Assembly: GCA_003050645.1 (NCBI GenBank) | Contig: PEBX01000019.1 | Span: 1 to 46,821 of the forward strand | DNA: 46,821 bases | Direction of reading: 5' to 3' | DNA from: Candidatus Carbonibacillus altaicus | GTDB taxonomy: Bacteria > Bacillota > Bacilli > Thermicanales > DSM-22653 | Part shown: piece after piece, positions 1 to 8,389 of the stretch | How positions within the stretch are numbered: position 1 is the first letter of the stretch | Layout of the letters: each line of letters opens with the position of its first letter | Notes under the pieces: generated by a model | Seen by the model: the letters and a program-made list of their open reading frames with translations, nothing else | Database searches by the model: none | What the model was told of the DNA's origin: nothing | Made by a program: the position numbers and the translations under genes

Positions 1-470
1 CCCCGCACCTCGTGGCTGAACATCATACTGCTGAGGGGATGCTTGAAGCGCTTCTTACACGCCTTCAAGGCAAAGAGCGCCTGCTCGTCGTACGGGGGAG
101 TCTCGGGCGCGATGTACTAGATAAGGAGCTTAGACGGCGTGGTTTTGCAGTCGATGTCTTGGTCGCTTATGAAAATGTCCCTGATGAAGCGGGGATTGAA
201 CGTTTATCACGGCTTATCGAACAAAACGCGCTGGATGTCATCACCCTTACCAGTCCTTCTACCGCCGAAGGGTTTCACCGTGCACGTTTGATCGCACGTG
301 ATAGGATGAACAAAGATCTACCCCCGCTTCCTGCTGTGACGATCGGTCCGATCACGACCGAACGCGCAAAAGCGCTCGGCCTTTGGGTCATGAAAGAAGC
401 CGAGCCGTATACAGAGGAAGGTTTGATCAGCGCACTGGAAGAGATCTATCCGGAACTTATAAAACGTTGA
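1..470 (+). CDS. hemD: Uroporphyrinogen-III synthase, C-terminal part (cut by window edge)
   Basis: The frame is open to the left edge of the window (upstream codons read P-H-L-V-A-E-H-H), so the 5' part of the gene is missing; the GTG at 12 need not be the start. About 155 residues are visible, against roughly 250 for a full HemD. Conserved-looking stretches are LLVVRGSLGRDVL, the segment VITLTSPSTAEGF, and TIGPITTERAKALGL, which correspond to the two-lobed HemD fold where lobe 2 ends in a T-x-x-A-x-x-x-G motif. The enzyme closes and inverts ring D of hydroxymethylbilane to give uroporphyrinogen III in the cytosol, the branch point to heme and siroheme. The stop at 468-470 is followed by the IS607 element, with no clear terminator between. 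The assignment is by motif and is fairly secure. Confidence 0.85.
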   Translation, partial: PHLVAEHHTAEGMLEALLTRLQGKERLLVVRGSLGRDVLDKELRRRGFAVDVLVAYENVPDEAGIERLSRLIEQNALDVITLTSPSTAEGFHRARLIARDRMNKDLPPLPAVTIGPITTERAKALGLWVMKEAEPYTEEGLISALEEIYPELIKR

Positions 471-629
471 GCGCTTATTGGATGAAGCATCGATAGCATA
501 GCAAAAAATCGCTCGAATGATGATTAGCTGGTGTAGAAACTTTGAAAAAATATGTTGAGGAGGTACGTAGCAGTTTCAAATAACCTACCTGTTCTTGACT
601 GTAACTAACTGTTTTGATACTATAAAGAC

Positions 630-1265
630 ATGAAACTTCTATCCATCAGCGAAGCAGCGAAAAAGCTTGGCGTGCACCCCAACCGTCTCCGGGAGTGGGA
701 GAAAAAAGGGCTCATCCGATCGATTCGGCTTCCGAGCGGCCACCGAAGATACCCGACAGAAGAAATCGACCGCATCCTGAAGGCGGGAGGGATGAACGAA
801 ACAGAAGCCGATGCGGTCGCTCTCTATGCCCGGGTCTCGACGAAAAAAGAGGCCGACGCGGGAGACATCGAACGGCAGCTGGAAAGGCTTCGGGCTTACG
901 CCGGGGAGAAAAGATACCGGGTGGTGGCCGAATACACGGACGTGGCCTCCGGGTTGAATCAGAAGCGCCGTGGATTGGATCGAATGCTTAAGGCGGCTGA
1001 ACAGGGTGAATTCAAACGACTTCTCATCGAATATCCAGATCGCCTGGCACGATTTGGCTTTGATTACCTCGAACGGCACCTGAAGTTCTGTGGCGTAGAA
1101 ATCGAAGTGATCTCACCGAAAGAACCGGAAGAGGCGCACGCGGAGCTCGTTCAGGATCTTCTGGCTATCGTCACGTCTTTTTCCGCCAGAATCTACGGGG
1201 CCCGTGGGGGTAGGAAAATCCGCCAGGGCTTTCAGGAGTTGATGCACCGTGTCCGTGAAGAATAG
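630..1265 (+). CDS. tnpA: IS607-family serine recombinase TnpA
   Basis: 211 residues. Residues 1-50 form a MerR-like helix-turn-helix (LLSISEAAKKLGVHPNRLREW, then GLIRSIRLPSGHRRY). The serine-recombinase catalytic domain follows from about residue 64, beginning ALYARVSTKKE, where the Ser is the expected nucleophile. Further recombinase motifs are the Q-L-E-R-L-R segment and the segment L-L-I-E-Y-P-D-R-L-A-R-F-G. The length and N-terminal DNA-binding domain match IS607 TnpA rather than ordinary resolvases, which carry the HTH at the C-terminus. It catalyses excision and integration of the element through a covalent serine intermediate. It overlaps tnpB by 17 nt, which suggests translational coupling. 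The ATG at 630 has no strong Shine-Dalgarno, so expression is probably low. Confidence 0.93.
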   Translation: MKLLSISEAAKKLGVHPNRLREWEKKGLIRSIRLPSGHRRYPTEEIDRILKAGGMNETEADAVALYARVSTKKEADAGDIERQLERLRAYAGEKRYRVVAEYTDVASGLNQKRRGLDRMLKAAEQGEFKRLLIEYPDRLARFGFDYLERHLKFCGVEIEVISPKEPEEAHAELVQDLLAIVTSFSARIYGARGGRKIRQGFQELMHRVREE

Positions 1266-2919
1266 CTTCACGATCATCGGGGAATTCTTCCCCGAAGTTT
1301 ACCCGGCCTTTCGGTCCGGGAAGTGGACCCGGGGCGAAGAAGATCCCCTGGCCACCGAGATGCGACTTTTCTCCGCCTGTTCTCGGTGGTCGTATAAGCG
1401 GATTGTGAAGGGGGCCTCCCGCAAGGACATCAAAAAGCAAGGCCAGGATCTTTTTGGCCTTAACTCCCGCTACGTCGATGATGCCCGCCTGAAGGCGCAG
1501 GGCATGATCGATGCGCAGAAAGAACTTCTGGAGCTTCATATCGAAACGACCGAAGCGAAGCTTCGAGGGGCGCGAAAGAAACTCAGCTGGGCCACAAAGA
1601 AACGAAATCGGGCCGAGAAAAACGGCCTTCCGAAAGACGAACTCCGGACGCTTGAGCGAACTCTACAAGCAATACAGGCGCGCGTCTCGGCGCTGGAAAA
1701 GAAGTTAAGGGAGTTAAAAGAACACAAAGAAAACGAAACCGTCCCAACCATAATTTTTGGAGGAAAAAGGCTCTGGCGGGATGTCAGCAAGAAAAAGGCC
1801 ACCCGGGACCAGTGGCGGGCGGCCCGTAAAAACCGGCTCTACGCTCGCGGAGACCGCACCAAAGGCGGAAACCCCAACATGAAGATCACCTTCGACGGGC
1901 ATGCATTCCGCATGACCGTTACGATTTCTCATCTGTCGGAGCCGACCGGCGTGGACGCCCTGGGTCGACCGATCATGCGTCGGGCCCCCCGCGTTCTTGG
2001 GCGACTCTGGATTCCCGCAAAATATCAGGCGCGCCTTCTCGGGTGGCTTGCCGAAAAGCGGCCGTACACCGTGGAGATGATCCGGGGCCTGGACGGACGC
2101 TTTCGCGTTCACATCGCGCTGGAACTGGACGAACGTCCCGAGACGGATCTTTCCCGCGGCGTTCTTTCCGTCGACACCAATCCCGACGGTCTTGGGATTG
2201 CCAACGTCTCTTCCCACGGTCTTCCCGAACCGTGGCCGAAAGGATTCCGGATTCCCTACCCGAAGAACCTGGGCAAATACGACGGGGAGTTTCAAATCAT
2301 TTCCTATCCATCGGGATTTCTGTATATCCGAGTGCCTGAACTCGCCTACGCTTCGGGACATAGGCGCCGGTATCTCATCGGCGTCCTGGCTAAGGTGGTC
2401 GTGGACATCGCCAAAGCGTTGGGGAAACCTCTGGCGATGGAAACGCTAAGTTTCGATCAAGGGAGGCTTGACCGGGGAAAAACGTTCAACCGGATGGCCT
2501 CCCAGTTTCCCTATGCGATGGTCCTTCAGGCTTTGATGCGACGGGCGATCAAAGAAAACGTTGGGTACAAACACGTCCCGCCCCAGCACACCTCTACCAT
2601 CGGCCGGCTCAAGTATGAAAAGAAATACGGCGTTCCTATTCACTGTGCAGCGGCCCTGGTCATCGGCAGACGGACCATGGGTTTTCGGGAGCGCATGACG
2701 CGCGAGGTACGAGACTTTGTACTCCAGGTGAAAGAACGGTTGAAACCGATGGGTCATCGTTTTCCAAGGGAAGGAATCGGGATGACCCGGAAGGTCGAAG
2801 CCGCGCTTCAGGCGCTGGAGACGAAACTTTTTCTACACAATGGGCTTGCCCGCTGGCAACAAGAGAGTTTCTTCTCCTGCTGGCGCGAACTCAAAACGCT
2901 TGCTTTGGCCTTCCGGTGA
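1249..2919 (+). CDS. tnpB: TnpB (IS607-type), RNA-guided RuvC-like nuclease family, long variant
   Basis: 556 residues from a GTG at 1249, with a good Shine-Dalgarno (CAGGAG) about 10 nt upstream inside tnpA. The N-terminal third includes a charged coiled coil (about residues 95-165, rich in K/E/R). RuvC-I appears as LSVDTNPDGLGIANVS (Asp) and RuvC-II as LAMETLSF (Glu). The C-terminal segment reads HTSTIGRLKYEKKYG then IHCAAALVIGRRTMGF. The usual four-cysteine zinc finger between RuvC-II and RuvC-III is absent: no C-x2-C pair exists in the protein. The usual third catalytic Asp (D-x-N-A-A) is also not visible where IHCAAAL aligns. Family members cut DNA at a TAM plus guide match and help retain the element. 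Whether this variant is an active nuclease cannot be decided from sequence. Confidence 0.88.
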   Translation: MSVKNSFTIIGEFFPEVYPAFRSGKWTRGEEDPLATEMRLFSACSRWSYKRIVKGASRKDIKKQGQDLFGLNSRYVDDARLKAQGMIDAQKELLELHIETTEAKLRGARKKLSWATKKRNRAEKNGLPKDELRTLERTLQAIQARVSALEKKLRELKEHKENETVPTIIFGGKRLWRDVSKKKATRDQWRAARKNRLYARGDRTKGGNPNMKITFDGHAFRMTVTISHLSEPTGVDALGRPIMRRAPRVLGRLWIPAKYQARLLGWLAEKRPYTVEMIRGLDGRFRVHIALELDERPETDLSRGVLSVDTNPDGLGIANVSSHGLPEPWPKGFRIPYPKNLGKYDGEFQIISYPSGFLYIRVPELAYASGHRRRYLIGVLAKVVVDIAKALGKPLAMETLSFDQGRLDRGKTFNRMASQFPYAMVLQALMRRAIKENVGYKHVPPQHTSTIGRLKYEKKYGVPIHCAAALVIGRRTMGFRERMTREVRDFVLQVKERLKPMGHRFPREGIGMTRKVEAALQALETKLFLHNGLARWQQESFFSCWRELKTLALAFR

Positions 2920-3225
2920 CTCCGTTTAGCCGGGTGTTCGGACAAACCCGGCAGGGCGAATCTGACAGATCGGTGCTTGCGGTGGCGGAACTCGCCACCT
3001 CTACTCCGGCGCACTCCGTTCTGCGGGTGGAAAACACCCCGTAAGTCCGTGCAGACGAGTCCGCAGTACTGGGAAGGAAGACCTTCCCGTGAGCACTCCG
3101 GGTGGGACGCCCGGGCTCAAGATCCCGATTTCCAAAAGGAGGTGAACGCCTGGTTCGGCGGGGTCCCTGCCTGAAATGAAATTCAGGTAGGTTTTACGAA
3201 CCAGGTATAAGGTTTATGCAGAAGG
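2920..3225 (+). ncRNA. Probable omega-RNA (TnpB guide RNA) at the 3' end of the IS607 element
   Basis: Between the tnpB stop and the right end is a GC-rich, non-coding stretch with consecutive perfect stem-loops: GCCGGGT/ACCCGGC (2929-2952), GGTGGCG/CGCCACC (2981-2999), GGGTG/CACCC (3025-3039), GGGAAGG-aaga-CCTTCCC (3071-3088), GAGC..CCGGG/CCCGG-GCTC (3091-3118) and CCTGAA/TTCAGG (3170-3187). TnpB omega-RNAs are known to derive from the tnpB 3' end plus the right end, with the guide read from flanking host DNA. By that logic the guide here would be about 3206-3225, the start of the ypuA-like gene. The exact 5' end is unknown, and part of the scaffold may lie inside tnpB. The call is inferred from position and structure. 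Confidence 0.65.
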
Positions 3226-4127
3226 ATAGACGAACGATACGGCTTTTGGTATGGCTCATGGTATCCCTAATTGGTTTCATCTATCCGTTCGCATCGGTTC
3301 GTGCCGATGTGACGGTCGGTGATTCGGTGGTGGTGCTGGGTGCCGATCTTACGCCGAGCGAAAAAACGAAAGTTCTAGCAGATATGGATGTGACTGAGGC
3401 GGAGCTGGGTGAGATGACCGTCGTCACCGTCACCAATGCGGACGAACATGCGGCGCTTGATGCCTACATTTCACCAGCGCTGATCGGGAAAAAGGCGCTT
3501 TCATCGGCGCGCGTCACCTTTACCGATCCGGGCTTAGGGCTTGTGGTTGAGACGAACAACATTACCCACGTCACGCCGACGATGTATGAACAGGCGCTCA
3601 TCACGGCCGGGGTAAAGGATGCCCGTATTTTTGTAACCGCACCATATCCGGTGTCTGGGACAGCTGCACTCACAGGGATGTTGAAAGCTTTTGAAGTCGG
3701 CTCGGGCGAGGTTCTGAATGCCGAACGCAAGGACATGGCTTATGCAGAACTGGCAACGACGACCAAGCTGGCAGAAACATACGGACAGGAAGGTATCAGC
3801 AAACTGGTCAGCAATCTCAAAGCAGAGCTTGCCGCAGGTGCTTTTAAGTCGCCATCCGAAATCGAAGCGGCCATTCGCGAGCAGGCTGCGTCGCTGGGGC
3901 TTACGCTTAGCGATCAGGATGTGAACGTATTAAAAGATTTGCTGACCCGTTTAAAAGATGCCAATATTGACTGGGAAGGTCTTAAAAAAGAATTAAATAA
4001 GATTAAGCAGGCCACCAGTGACTGGCTCAGTCAACCCGAGACACAATCGTTTTTACAGAAGGTGTGGCAGGGTATTCAGAACTTTTTTACGATGCTCTGG
4101 GACTGGCTTATGAGTATGATGCGCTGA
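3216..4127 (+). CDS. ypuA: DUF1002 (YpuA-like) secreted or membrane-anchored protein
   Basis: 303 residues. Residues 1-31 form a signal peptide: basic MQKDRRTIR, a hydrophobic core LLVWLMVSLIGFIYPFA, then SVRADV with a likely cleavage after RA. The mature part resembles the DUF1002 family: GDSVVVLGADLTPSEK, an internal segment with ITHVTPTMYEQALITAGVKDA, and APYPVSGTAALTGMLKAFE. The C-terminus is amphipathic and Trp-rich (WDWLMSMMR). The function of the family is not established. Its natural Shine-Dalgarno appears to lie at 557-563 on the far side of the IS607 insertion; the sequence now just upstream (ATAAGGTTT) offers only a weak AAGG. Expression may therefore be impaired. Confidence 0.8.
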   Translation: MQKDRRTIRLLVWLMVSLIGFIYPFASVRADVTVGDSVVVLGADLTPSEKTKVLADMDVTEAELGEMTVVTVTNADEHAALDAYISPALIGKKALSSARVTFTDPGLGLVVETNNITHVTPTMYEQALITAGVKDARIFVTAPYPVSGTAALTGMLKAFEVGSGEVLNAERKDMAYAELATTTKLAETYGQEGISKLVSNLKAELAAGAFKSPSEIEAAIREQAASLGLTLSDQDVNVLKDLLTRLKDANIDWEGLKKELNKIKQATSDWLSQPETQSFLQKVWQGIQNFFTMLWDWLMSMMR

Positions 4128-4215
4128 TGCGCTGACGCATTTTGCGCACCTCTTCTTTCCATTTTGTCTTCCGCGAGCGCTGTGTTAAGATAAATGCAGG
4201 CAGGAGGGGAAGACT

Positions 4216-4644
4216 ATGGACTATGTCGTCTTAACTGAGCACCTCGATGCCGTGATTCAGGACATCGTCGAAAGTGAGCTCGCAGAAAATTATCGTCAGG
4301 CTGTGGCGCTCGTCAAACGTGATCCGGAAGCCCAGCGCCTCATGCGGCTTTTTGTTGAAAAAAAAGAACGTTTTGAAGAAGCGCGCCGTTTTGGATCATA
4401 TCACCCAGATTTTTCCACATTACGTCGTGAAGTATATACGCTAAAAGCCGAGCTGGAATCGTTACCGTCGATGCGTCTTTTTCGCCAGGCAGAACAGGCC
4501 TTGCAGCAACTTTTAGACGAGATCGGCGGTACCCTGGCTGGAGCGATTTCTCCTTCGATTGTCGTGACACAGGGGGATCCTTTTTATACGGATGAAAAAA
4601 GCGGAGCGAGTTGCGGTACGGGTTGTGCAACGTGTCATGTATAA
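4216..4644 (+). CDS. ylbF: YlbF/RicF family regulator with C-terminal cysteines
   Basis: 142 residues; the start has a Shine-Dalgarno GGAGGGGA about 6 nt upstream. The protein is mostly alpha-helical (segments around AENYRQAVALVKRDPEAQRL and KERFEEARRFG), matching the YlbF/YmcA fold. The last residues read GASCGTGCATCHV, three closely spaced cysteines as in RicF. In Bacillus subtilis RicF joins RicA and RicT in a complex that carries iron-sulfur clusters and promotes RNase Y-dependent mRNA maturation, affecting competence, biofilm and sporulation. The neighbour ylbG begins just after it, as in Bacillus, which strengthens the call. The cluster-binding role of the cysteines is inferred. Confidence 0.85.
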   Translation: MDYVVLTEHLDAVIQDIVESELAENYRQAVALVKRDPEAQRLMRLFVEKKERFEEARRFGSYHPDFSTLRREVYTLKAELESLPSMRLFRQAEQALQQLLDEIGGTLAGAISPSIVVTQGDPFYTDEKSGASCGTGCATCHV

Positions 4645-4675
4645 ACGAGATTTTGCCATCAAGGGGGGAAAATTG

Positions 4676-4966
4676 GTGCAAAGGCGTGTCGCTTTGGCGG
4701 TCTGGCTGGACCATCCGCGCTCGGCAAGACTGTTAAGATCATACGGGACGCTTCATTATGTTTCTAACCTTTTAAAATACGCCATTTTATATGTCAAGAA
4801 AGATGATGCGCCTGCTATTATGCGTTCGCTCAGTGCCAACCGTCACGTGCGAAAAGTAGAGCTTTCACCGTATGAAGAGACGGTCGAGGCGGTGTTAAAC
4901 TGTAGCAAGGCGCATACGATGCATGTTTCCACTTTGCCGGAAACCGTGCAAGAGCCGCTAGATTGA
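4676..4966 (+). CDS. ylbG: YlbG family protein (DUF2129)
   Basis: From the GTG at 4676 the product has 96 residues, near the usual YlbG size. This start follows AAGGGGGGAA (4661-4670) at proper spacing. In-frame ATGs at 4592 and 4637 lie inside ylbF, lack a Shine-Dalgarno and would add an unconserved basic tail, so I prefer 4676. Family features are VALAVWLDHPRSARLLRSYG, LHYVSNLLKYAILYV and the segment HVRKVELSPYEE. YlbG is a small conserved protein of unknown function next to ylbF in many Bacilli. Here the usual following genes (rsmD and coaD) are absent. Confidence 0.8.
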   Translation: MQRRVALAVWLDHPRSARLLRSYGTLHYVSNLLKYAILYVKKDDAPAIMRSLSANRHVRKVELSPYEETVEAVLNCSKAHTMHVSTLPETVQEPLD

Positions 4967-5318
4967 AAAAGCGCTGTTCGCTATATCGAGACTTTCTAGA
5001 CACCATCTAAGTTCTTGCGAATGTTCGAGATCCAGTCGAAAGAGCAGCATTTGCCCGATGGATCGGGAGTTTTCTTCAGAAGAAGAGCTTTCCGTGATTT
5101 CATAAGCGTATTTTCACTGCGCTTAGAGTAGAAACAAATATGTTTTCTGCGTTTCCTTGACAGCTTTCGCACTTTGTTTGGGAAACGCTTTTTTTATAGG
5201 GTAAAGGCCTTATAATGGAATCATAAGGGCATGATTGCAAGTTTTCCTGTACAGGGATGGCCAGGCTTGTATAGGAAAAACAGGGTGAAGATGGCCAGGA
5301 AAAGCTGGAAAGCGAGGG
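4967..5318 (+). other. Intergenic region between ylbG and cytochrome c gene
   Basis: No convincing gene is seen. It holds an intrinsic terminator (5149-5195) and, further on, a TATAAT at 5211-5216 that could be a -10 box for the cytochrome gene, although the -35 position (CTTTTT region) is poor. Confidence 0.5.
5149..5195 (+). terminator. Intrinsic terminator after ylbFG
   Basis: The stem GCGTTTCC (5149-5156) pairs with GGAAACGC (5181-5188), directly followed by a T tract (TTTTTTT). The loop is long (about 24 nt), which lowers efficiency. Confidence 0.6.
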
Positions 5319-6380
5319 ATGAGGATGAACAGTGAAAAATGGATGTGGATGACAGTCAGCCTTTTGCTCACAGCGCTCATCGCTGCGATCGTCGTCGTGG
5401 GGATCAAAGAAGGCGCCAGTGCTTCACAGGGGACGGCTGATGCCACACAATCCTCCGGGGCGGCTAATGAAACGTCTTCCGGGGCACCTGGTACACCAGG
5501 CGATGAGGGGTCTCCAACACCACAGGTCCAAGAACCTAAGATCGATCTTAACAATATTCCGGAAGGGCCATACGGTGATGCCGTCAAAGAAGGTCTCAAA
5601 TTAATGAACGAGACGAACACGCTGCTCCCGGACTATGTGGGCAATAAACTTTCCTGTTCGAGCTGTCACGGTAACGGGGGGCTGGATGGAACATCGCCCT
5701 ATGTAGGCGTGGCGGCTGCTTTTCCTCAGTATATATCACGTTCGGGAAAAGTGCTTACGCTCGAAGATCGGATCAACGGCTGTATGCTCCGCAGTATGAA
5801 TGGGAAGGCTATTCCCTATAATTCCGATGAGATGCGGGCAATGGTATCTTATCTCACCTATATTTCAGAAGGTGTCCCTGTAGGAACCAAAGACCGTCCC
5901 TGGATTCAGAAAAACCGTGTCGAAGCGTATAAAAACATGCCCGAACCCCCAAGTCTCGTCGAAGCAGAAGCGCTTTACCAGCAGGCTTGTGCGGCTTGTC
6001 ACGGACAGGACGGACAAGGTACGGGACCGATGAGCGGGCCTGCGCTTTGGGGACCTGATTCGTTTAACTTAGGGGCCGGGATGGCACGTATCGGTACAGC
6101 CGCGGGTTACATTAAGCGGAACATGCCGATCGGACAGATGGGCGGGATCCAGCAAGGAGAACTTACTGACGAACAGGCGACGATGCTTGCTGCTTATATC
6201 CTCTCGCACGATCGGCCGGATTTCCCGGGGAAAGTGAATGACTGGCCCAACGGTGATGCACCGGATGATGCCGCTTATTTGACGAAGATCGATCTTGAAC
6301 AAGGTCTCACGCTGGATAACGTTCCTTGGTACAAAGCCTATGCCGAGCGAGCGGTGGAGGCAGCGAAGAAAGCAAAATAA
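5319..6380 (+). CDS. Membrane-anchored diheme cytochrome c (TsdA-like)
   Basis: 353 residues. A single hydrophobic segment (about residues 9-28, MWMTVSLLLTALIAAIVVVG) is followed by a Ser/Ala/Gly/Pro-rich linker (about 30-68), so the protein is probably anchored with its domains outside the membrane. Two c-type heme motifs are visible: CSSCH (about residue 112) and CAACH (about residue 226). The segment IPEGPYGDAVKEGLKLMNET before heme 1 and a conserved GC in DRINGCMLRSMNGK resemble the TsdA thiosulfate dehydrogenase family, but the fit is by eye only. C-terminal residues are charged. No obvious oxidase or dehydrogenase subunit is adjacent, so the electron partner is unknown. The ATG at 5319 and one at 5325 are both possible starts. 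Confidence 0.8.
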   Translation: MRMNSEKWMWMTVSLLLTALIAAIVVVGIKEGASASQGTADATQSSGAANETSSGAPGTPGDEGSPTPQVQEPKIDLNNIPEGPYGDAVKEGLKLMNETNTLLPDYVGNKLSCSSCHGNGGLDGTSPYVGVAAAFPQYISRSGKVLTLEDRINGCMLRSMNGKAIPYNSDEMRAMVSYLTYISEGVPVGTKDRPWIQKNRVEAYKNMPEPPSLVEAEALYQQACAACHGQDGQGTGPMSGPALWGPDSFNLGAGMARIGTAAGYIKRNMPIGQMGGIQQGELTDEQATMLAAYILSHDRPDFPGKVNDWPNGDAPDDAAYLTKIDLEQGLTLDNVPWYKAYAERAVEAAKKAK

Positions 6381-6509
6381 AGGGTATTTTTTATTACCAG
6401 TTCGTGGTTTGCATATTTCATGGGCTTTTTCTCTTGCTTTTTCCACTTTTAAAATAGACTTTTGATGCACTTAACAAAAACATGTTGGATGCCGATACAC
6501 ATAAGTAGC

Positions 6510-6563
6510 GGCGCTCCCGCACTTGTTGGGCGTTCGAACCTGGAGTGGCTCGGCGCCTTTTTT
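6510..6563 (+). terminator. Possible terminator or structured RNA after cytochrome c gene
   Basis: GGCGC (6510-6514) can pair with GCGCC (6553-6557), followed by TTTTTT. The interior contains more small pairings (CCC/GGG and the palindrome GTTCGAAC). It fits a terminator with a branched stem; no known riboswitch consensus was recognised. Confidence 0.4.
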
Positions 6564-6619
6564 CTATATGTCTTACGTTGGCATGACTGATGTAGATATG
6601 GGACAGGGGGGTATACTGC

Positions 6620-8374
6620 ATGATGCGCGGACGTACATATGTCGTTTTATTAACGCTCGGCAATATTGTTTTGCCGCCGCTCGTCTGGATGTTATTTGTT
6701 AGCTTTTTACCGCAGATCGTGACGTTGGGAGAGCTTCTGAGCGCTTTGTTTCATCCGCTCGTTCTGGCGTGGGTATTGTTGATGGGACTGTTTGGTGTAG
6801 TCGGTATGCTTTGGACGTGGGATCGATTAAGTCGTAACAAGGGTGAAGATGTTCACCGCCTTTTGCTACGGTTCCCACTTTATTATTTAATTTATATACT
6901 TCCTTATGCCCCGATTGGCGTCTGGCTCGTCACACGCGCCTTGGGAGGGATGGATTTACTGGAAACGCTGGTGCTCGTTGTGATCGGCATTGGCGTCTCT
7001 ATCCCGGTAACGATGATCATGTACATTTTAATTATTTTTCAGGTAGAGAAGGAGTTTGCAAAATATGCGCTACCTGTTCATCCTGAACGGTTTTATCCTT
7101 CCTGGCTCAGACTGGGGAGCGGTACGGTTTTGCAGTTTGCAGCGGCCATCATGCTCACGAGCGGTGTCGCCATCGCTCAGTTTATCCGGCTTGAGCATAC
7201 GGAAGACGCAGCTTGGATCCTCATGAGAAGTCTCCTCATCGGAGGCAGCGGAAATCTCATTTTATCGTCTTTGTTTGTACTCGTCTCCCAGCAATTCATG
7301 ACGCGTTCCTTGCGTGTACTTGAGAACAATTTAAAAACTGCTGATCTGGGTGGTGCGGATCTCACGGCCGAGCTACCGATCGTGGCTATGGATGAAACGG
7401 GTGTCATCGCTTACCGCTTTAACCGTTATACGGAAACGCTTCGCCGGGCTATGCAGGAGCTCAAAAAGATAGAAGACTCCGTGAGTCAGGTGGAAAATGA
7501 TGTGCGTCAGGTGACGGATCAGCTCGCGGGTATTGCGGAAGAAGTGGCGCAGGCGGTCGTTCAAGTCGCGGAAGGGAACGATGAGCAGATGCGACGCGTG
7601 CAAGAAGCGCGGGAAGCGACGGCCGAAGTCGAACGGCGCATCGAGTCTGTCAATGAACGGTCATCGTTTGTCGCCGGTCAGGCTGAAAAAACCGAGCAGG
7701 TCTCAGCCTCCGGTGTGGAAGCCGTGCACATGCTCGTAAACGGCAGTCAGTCCGTGCTAGAAGCCAATCAAACCATGCAGGAAGAAGCGAAAGAACTGAG
7801 CAATATCGCGCAGACGATGAAGGACGTCTTAGGGCAACTCGCCTCCATCGCCGAACAGACCAAACTGCTCTCGCTCAACGCTTCTATAGAAGCGGCGCGC
7901 GCCGGGGAACATGGTCGCGGTTTTGCTGTGGTGGCTCAGGAGATCGGGCGGCTGGTGACGGAGACAACGAACTTTGTTAAAAATGTGGCGGAGATGACGG
8001 AGACGATCGAAGGACAGGTGGGGCGTATACGTTCTAGGGTAGAAGAAGAAAGCAAACGCCTCGTGGAGCATCTCCGTTCGCTTCAGGAGACAGGCGCGCT
8101 CTTTCCGCGTGTTCTGGATCAAGCGCGTGAAACCCGCGATGCAATTCAAACCTTGGATAAAGAAACGGAAGCTGTGGAACAGCTCATGAAACGCCTCGCC
8201 GAAAGTATTGGCGCTCTTGTCTCGGTCGCCGAAACATCTGCTGCTGCCGCCGAGGAAGTGGCCGCATCCAGTGAAGAATCGGGCGCGCTCGCGCAAAACT
8301 TAAAATCGATGAGCGATCGTCTGTCGCAAGAACTAGATACGCTTACGCAAAGTATTGCAAAGTTTAAGTTTTAG
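6620..8374 (+). CDS. Methyl-accepting chemotaxis-type receptor with multi-pass N-terminus
   Basis: 584 residues; a Shine-Dalgarno (GGGGGG) precedes the ATG at 6620. The first about 235 residues hold several hydrophobic segments (around 8-30, 44-68, 85-105, 112-140, 170-190 and 205-225) with only short loops, so there is no large extracellular sensor domain of the usual kind. A HAMP-like stretch follows (about 235-285). A long coiled coil then leads to the signalling hairpin, with [19 protein letters not shown] and [10 protein letters not shown] (about residues 415-445), the conserved CheA/CheW contact tip. The family relays stimuli to CheA; this architecture suggests sensing within or near the membrane. 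No che genes lie nearby. It converges on the SpoIIM-like gene with a 15-nt gap. Confidence 0.88.
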   Translation: MMRGRTYVVLLTLGNIVLPPLVWMLFVSFLPQIVTLGELLSALFHPLVLAWVLLMGLFGVVGMLWTWDRLSRNKGEDVHRLLLRFPLYYLIYILPYAPIGVWLVTRALGGMDLLETLVLVVIGIGVSIPVTMIMYILIIFQVEKEFAKYALPVHPERFYPSWLRLGSGTVLQFAAAIMLTSGVAIAQFIRLEHTEDAAWILMRSLLIGGSGNLILSSLFVLVSQQFMTRSLRVLENNLKTADLGGADLTAELPIVAMDETGVIAYRFNRYTETLRRAMQELKKIEDSVSQVENDVRQVTDQLAGIAEEVAQAVVQVAEGNDEQMRRVQEAREATAEVERRIESVNERSSFVAGQAEKTEQVSASGVEAVHMLVNGSQSVLEANQTMQEEAKELSNIAQTMKDVLGQLASIAEQTKLLSLNASIEAARAGEHGRGFAVVAQEIGRLVTETTNFVKNVAEMTETIEGQVGRIRSRVEEESKRLVEHLRSLQETGALFPRVLDQARETRDAIQTLDKETEAVEQLMKRLAESIGALVSVAETSAAAAEEVAASSEESGALAQNLKSMSDRLSQELDTLTQSIAKFKF

Positions 8375-8389
8375 CAGACTAAAATTAAA

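Larger units (their letters stand above)
564..3205 (+). mobile_element. IS607-family insertion sequence (tnpA-tnpB plus 3' guide-RNA region)
   Basis: The element carries a MerR-HTH/serine-recombinase tnpA overlapping a tnpB, the IS607 layout. Its ends are inferred. The left flank ends in GAGGAGG (557-563) and the right end in CCAGG (3201-3205); IS607 elements insert at GG without making a target duplication. Removing 564-3205 rejoins GAGGAGG to TATAAGGTTT-ATG, giving the downstream gene a perfect Shine-Dalgarno 10 nt before its ATG, which supports these exact ends. Subterminal inverted sequences AACCTACCTG (582-591) and CAGGTAGGTT (3184-3193) lie just inside. Both genes are open and look intact, so the element may be active. 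It inserted between hemD and the ypuA-like gene without breaking either coding sequence. Confidence 0.8.

Noticed and set aside
1714-2361. 215-codon frame on the minus strand inside tnpB
   Set aside because: Shadow frame opposite a clear gene in GC-rich DNA; no motif.
5157-5216. TTGACA (5157-5162) with TATAAT (5211-5216) as a promoter
   Set aside because: The spacing is far too long (48 nt) and the TTGACA lies in the terminator loop.
6500-6570. Possible riboswitch or tRNA fragment (GTTCGAACC)
   Set aside because: The motif is a short palindrome; no cloverleaf or known riboswitch core could be built. Left as a tentative terminator.
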